A program made the translations under genes and the position numbers. The notes beneath the pieces were generated by a model. The model had not been told where the DNA came from and made no database searches. It worked only from the letters and a program-made list of their open reading frames with translations. Shown here in pieces: positions 6,847 through 8,140 of a stretch of DNA of 8,140 bases. The first letter of the stretch is position 1; every line of letters begins with the position of its first letter. This DNA comes from Spirochaetaceae bacterium (GTDB lineage Bacteria > Spirochaetota > Spirochaetia > DSM-27196 > Salinispiraceae), in NCBI GenBank assembly GCA_007129335.1, contig SKVS01000026.1:1-8140 (forward strand), read 5' to 3'.

Positions 6847-7194
6847 CTAGTTTGAACCTTCTTCTTCACCCTGACCATCAACCGGCAATTGGTTCCACCA
6901 TTGTTCAAACTCACCACTGGCCTGTTGTCGCGCAGCAGCTTCAACATCCCCAATGTTCGGAGTACGATTCAGCCATGCCAGGCCAAAGGAGGTAAGAATA
7001 AAAACTACCCCAAGAACAGAGGTGGTCTTTGTAAGGATATTACCCTTTCTATTCCCAATTTGGCCCGAAGCTCCACCGCCACCGAAAATTCCCCCAAGGC
7101 CTTCGCCCTGCTCGTCCTGCATCATGACAATTAAAATAAGCAGTACTGAGGTAATGCTAAACACAACCAACAGTAGTACAGAAACCAAACCCAT
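6847..7194 (-). CDS. secG: Protein-export membrane protein SecG
   Basis: Third subunit of the SecYEG translocon in the inner membrane; it assists SecA-driven export. The 115 residues show the family layout: TM1 at about 4-25, the conserved cytoplasmic loop MMQDEQGEGLGGIFGGGGA (24-42), TM2 at about 57-76, then a hydrophilic tail. The tail (77-115) is acidic, ends in EEEGSN and contains EQWWNQLP; it varies among relatives. The start ATG is preceded by GGAAGG with a 5-base spacer. tpiA lies upstream, an adjacency common in many bacteria. The separating gap is long here (261 bases) and includes a candidate promoter at 7271-7299, so secG may have its own transcript. Function is secure. Confidence 0.95.
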   Translation of the reverse strand: MGLVSVLLLVVFSITSVLLILIVMMQDEQGEGLGGIFGGGGASGQIGNRKGNILTKTTSVLGVVFILTSFGLAWLNRTPNIGDVEAAARQQASGEFEQWWNQLPVDGQGEEEGSN

Positions 7195-7260
7195 TGTTGC
7201 CTTCCTTGTAAAAATAAACTGATATAGTAAAATCCCGACGAACTTTAGCAGCTAGTAGGA

Positions 7261-7326
7261 ACAGGGTACATTGATACCAAATATTCCAGTCCCTGTAAAG
7301 CCCTGTGAACAGGGCCAACCCAGGGC
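7261..7326 (-). repeat. Cluster of GCCCTG/CAGGGC repeats around the secG promoter region
   Basis: In the minus direction the order is GCCCTG (7326-7321), GCCCTG (7315-7310), CAGGGC (7305-7300), ACAGGG (7296-7291) and CCCTGT (7266-7261). The second and third copies make a perfect hairpin with a 4-base TTCA loop. The fourth and fifth make another inverted repeat spanning the -10 region and overlapping the candidate -35. The first copy can replace the second, and the fourth can replace the third, so several mutually exclusive pairings exist. The hairpin is followed by only three T on the minus strand, so at best it is a weak terminator for tpiA. Operator half-sites or an attenuator are alternative readings. 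Confidence 0.5.
7271..7299 (-). promoter_or_regulatory. Candidate sigma70-type promoter for secG
   Basis: On the minus strand TTTACA (7299-7294, 5 of 6 to consensus) is followed after exactly 17 bases by TATCAA (7276-7271, 4 of 6), with a TGG extended -10 triplet directly upstream of it. A start near 7264 would give a leader of about 70 bases before the secG ATG. The position between tpiA and secG is sensible and explains the long gap. The -10 is imperfect and matches of this quality also arise by chance. Confidence 0.4.
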
Positions 7327-7354
7327 AAAGTGTTTCGGTAAAAACATGAGAAAC

Positions 7355-7441
7355 TGGAGGAAACCACCGCTCTAAGGTCCTAAGGAAAACTACCGCAGAC
7401 CCTGCAGTATTTCCTAGGCCTTTTTGTTGGCGGTTTCTCCA
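7355..7441 (-). ncRNA. 87-base rod-like inverted repeat downstream of tpiA (putative structured RNA)
   Basis: The element folds almost end to end. Pairs run 7355-7359 with 7437-7441, 7361-7365 with 7432-7436, 7367-7368 with 7429-7430, 7374-7377 with 7419-7422, 7379-7382 with 7415-7418, 7384-7387 with 7411-7414, 7391-7393 with 7407-7409, and the tip GCAG 7395-7398 with CTGC 7402-7405. Single-base bulges and one larger internal loop separate the blocks. The mismatches 7366/7431 and 7394/7406 become U-G and G-U pairs in minus-strand RNA, so RNA from the tpiA strand is favoured. It begins 15 bases after the tpiA stop. It lacks a terminal U-run and the conserved SRP RNA motifs, and I cannot match it to a known RNA. 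It could be a processing or stability element, a small RNA or an intergenic repeat. Confidence 0.45.
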
Positions 7442-7455
7442 CAGGAAATGTAAAA

Positions 7456-8140
7456 CTAACCGGCCAGTACAATTGCACTAAAATCCGAAACCTTCAATGA
7501 GGCTCCTCCAACAAGGGCTCCATCGATATTTGGCATACCCAGGAGCTCCTGAGCATTATCCGGTTTAACAGAACCCCCGTATTGAATGATAAGGTTTTCA
7601 GAAATCCCAGTTGAATAAAGCTGAGAAACCTTGTTTCTTATTTCCTTATGCATGTCATCTGCATCCTGGGGTGTTGCAGTTTTCCCGGTACCAATTGCCC
7701 ATACAGGTTCGTAGGCAATGACAACCTTTGTCATCTGATCCTCTGTCACCCCGGCGAGTCCAGCTGCAAGTTGCCCAAGGGTTACCCCAACAGCCTTTCC
7801 CGATTCCCGTTCTGGAAGGGTTTCACCAACACAAAGAATTACATCGAAACCTTCTTTCAGCGCAAGAAGTACCTTCTTGTTAATGAGTTGATCTGTCTCA
7901 CCATACAAGGCCCGGCGTTCCGAATGACCCAAAATAACAACAGAAACTCCAAGATCCTTGAGCATGGAAGGACTGACCTCTCCGGTATGAGCTCCCGATT
8001 CTTCTGCAGCCATGTTCTGAGAACCCAATTGTACCGTTGTTCCTCGTAATGCCTGCCCGACCCGATCAAGAGCAGCAAAACTGGGAGCTACCATAACCCT
8101 GGCCTTAGCCTGGGCAACAGCTGTAGCAAGTTCTTTTACA
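7456..8140 (-). CDS. tpiA: Triosephosphate isomerase (N-terminus beyond window edge)
   Basis: Interconverts dihydroxyacetone phosphate and glyceraldehyde 3-phosphate in glycolysis and gluconeogenesis, in the cytoplasm. About 228 codons are visible out of the usual 250 or so. The frame is open to the right edge, reading VKELATAVAQAK before VMVAPSF, so the internal ATG at 8094 is not the start and the strand-1 lysine (NWKMH) is outside the window. The catalytic histidine (GHSERR, codon 7926-7924) and the catalytic glutamate (AYEPVWAIGTG, codon 7710-7708) are present. So are the flexible loop 6 (AIGTGKTA), the phosphate-binding YGGSVK and the GALVGGASL strand. The stop is TAG, followed by the structured tpiA-secG gap. 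Function is secure. Confidence 0.97.
   Translation of the reverse strand, partial: VKELATAVAQAKARVMVAPSFAALDRVGQALRGTTVQLGSQNMAAEESGAHTGEVSPSMLKDLGVSVVILGHSERRALYGETDQLINKKVLLALKEGFDVILCVGETLPERESGKAVGVTLGQLAAGLAGVTEDQMTKVVIAYEPVWAIGTGKTATPQDADDMHKEIRNKVSQLYSTGISENLIIQYGGSVKPDNAQELLGMPNIDGALVGGASLKVSDFSAIVLAG

Noticed and set aside
7355..7441. Intrinsic terminator for tpiA or SRP/6S RNA gene
   Set aside because: No U-run follows the stem on the minus strand, the conserved SRP apical motifs are missing, and the large central bubble typical of 6S RNA is absent.
7857..8078. Open frames on either strand within tpiA
   Set aside because: They overlap the conserved triosephosphate isomerase frame and encode no recognisable protein.

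Overview
The window is a compact stretch of bacterial chromosome in which every credible gene lies on the minus strand, so transcription runs from high to low coordinates. The gene set is core: triosephosphate isomerase, SecG, NusB, methionine aminopeptidase, a SurA/PrsA-type peptidyl-prolyl isomerase and an HtrA-type protease, plus several less familiar proteins. The envelope genes (signal peptide, lipobox, periplasmic protease) indicate a diderm. Moderate base composition, the map-htrA pairing and the TPR-rich hypothetical proteins make a spirochaete my best guess. That assignment is inference and is not proven by any single marker here. I see no IS element, integrase, phage gene, CRISPR array, tRNA or rRNA.

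Layout in transcription order. (1) The tpiA 3' part (8140-7456) runs in from the right edge. (2) A 261-base non-coding gap (7455-7195) holds an 87-base rod-like inverted repeat, a cluster of GCCCTG/CAGGGC repeats and a plausible sigma70-type promoter pointing at secG. (3) secG (7194-6847). (4) A 145-base gap (6846-6702) contains a stable stem-loop and sequences complementary to the next ribosome binding site. (5) A two-gene unit follows: a small flavodoxin-fold protein (6701-6282) and a J-domain protein with a TPR-like tail (6275-5484). (6) A 166-base gap (5483-5318) has a long AT-rich hairpin with two alternative partners. (7) A tightly packed five-gene operon completes the window: PPIase, nusB, membrane-anchored TPR protein, map, htrA. 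Its junctions are +3, -4, -14 and +16 bases. htrA runs off the left edge.

The genes share a theme of making, exporting and maturing proteins. SecG belongs to the export channel, the J-protein directs Hsp70, the PPIase folds exported proteins, Map trims initiator methionines, and HtrA removes damaged envelope proteins. NusB (rRNA antitermination) and TpiA (glycolysis) are housekeeping. I see no obviously new defence, mobile or biosynthetic system. The parts most worth a second look are the three structured intergenic regions, the flavodoxin-like/J-protein pair, and the TPR protein inside the folding and quality-control operon. In the two largest hairpins, mismatches on the plus strand become G-U pairs in minus-strand RNA, which suggests they act as RNA.
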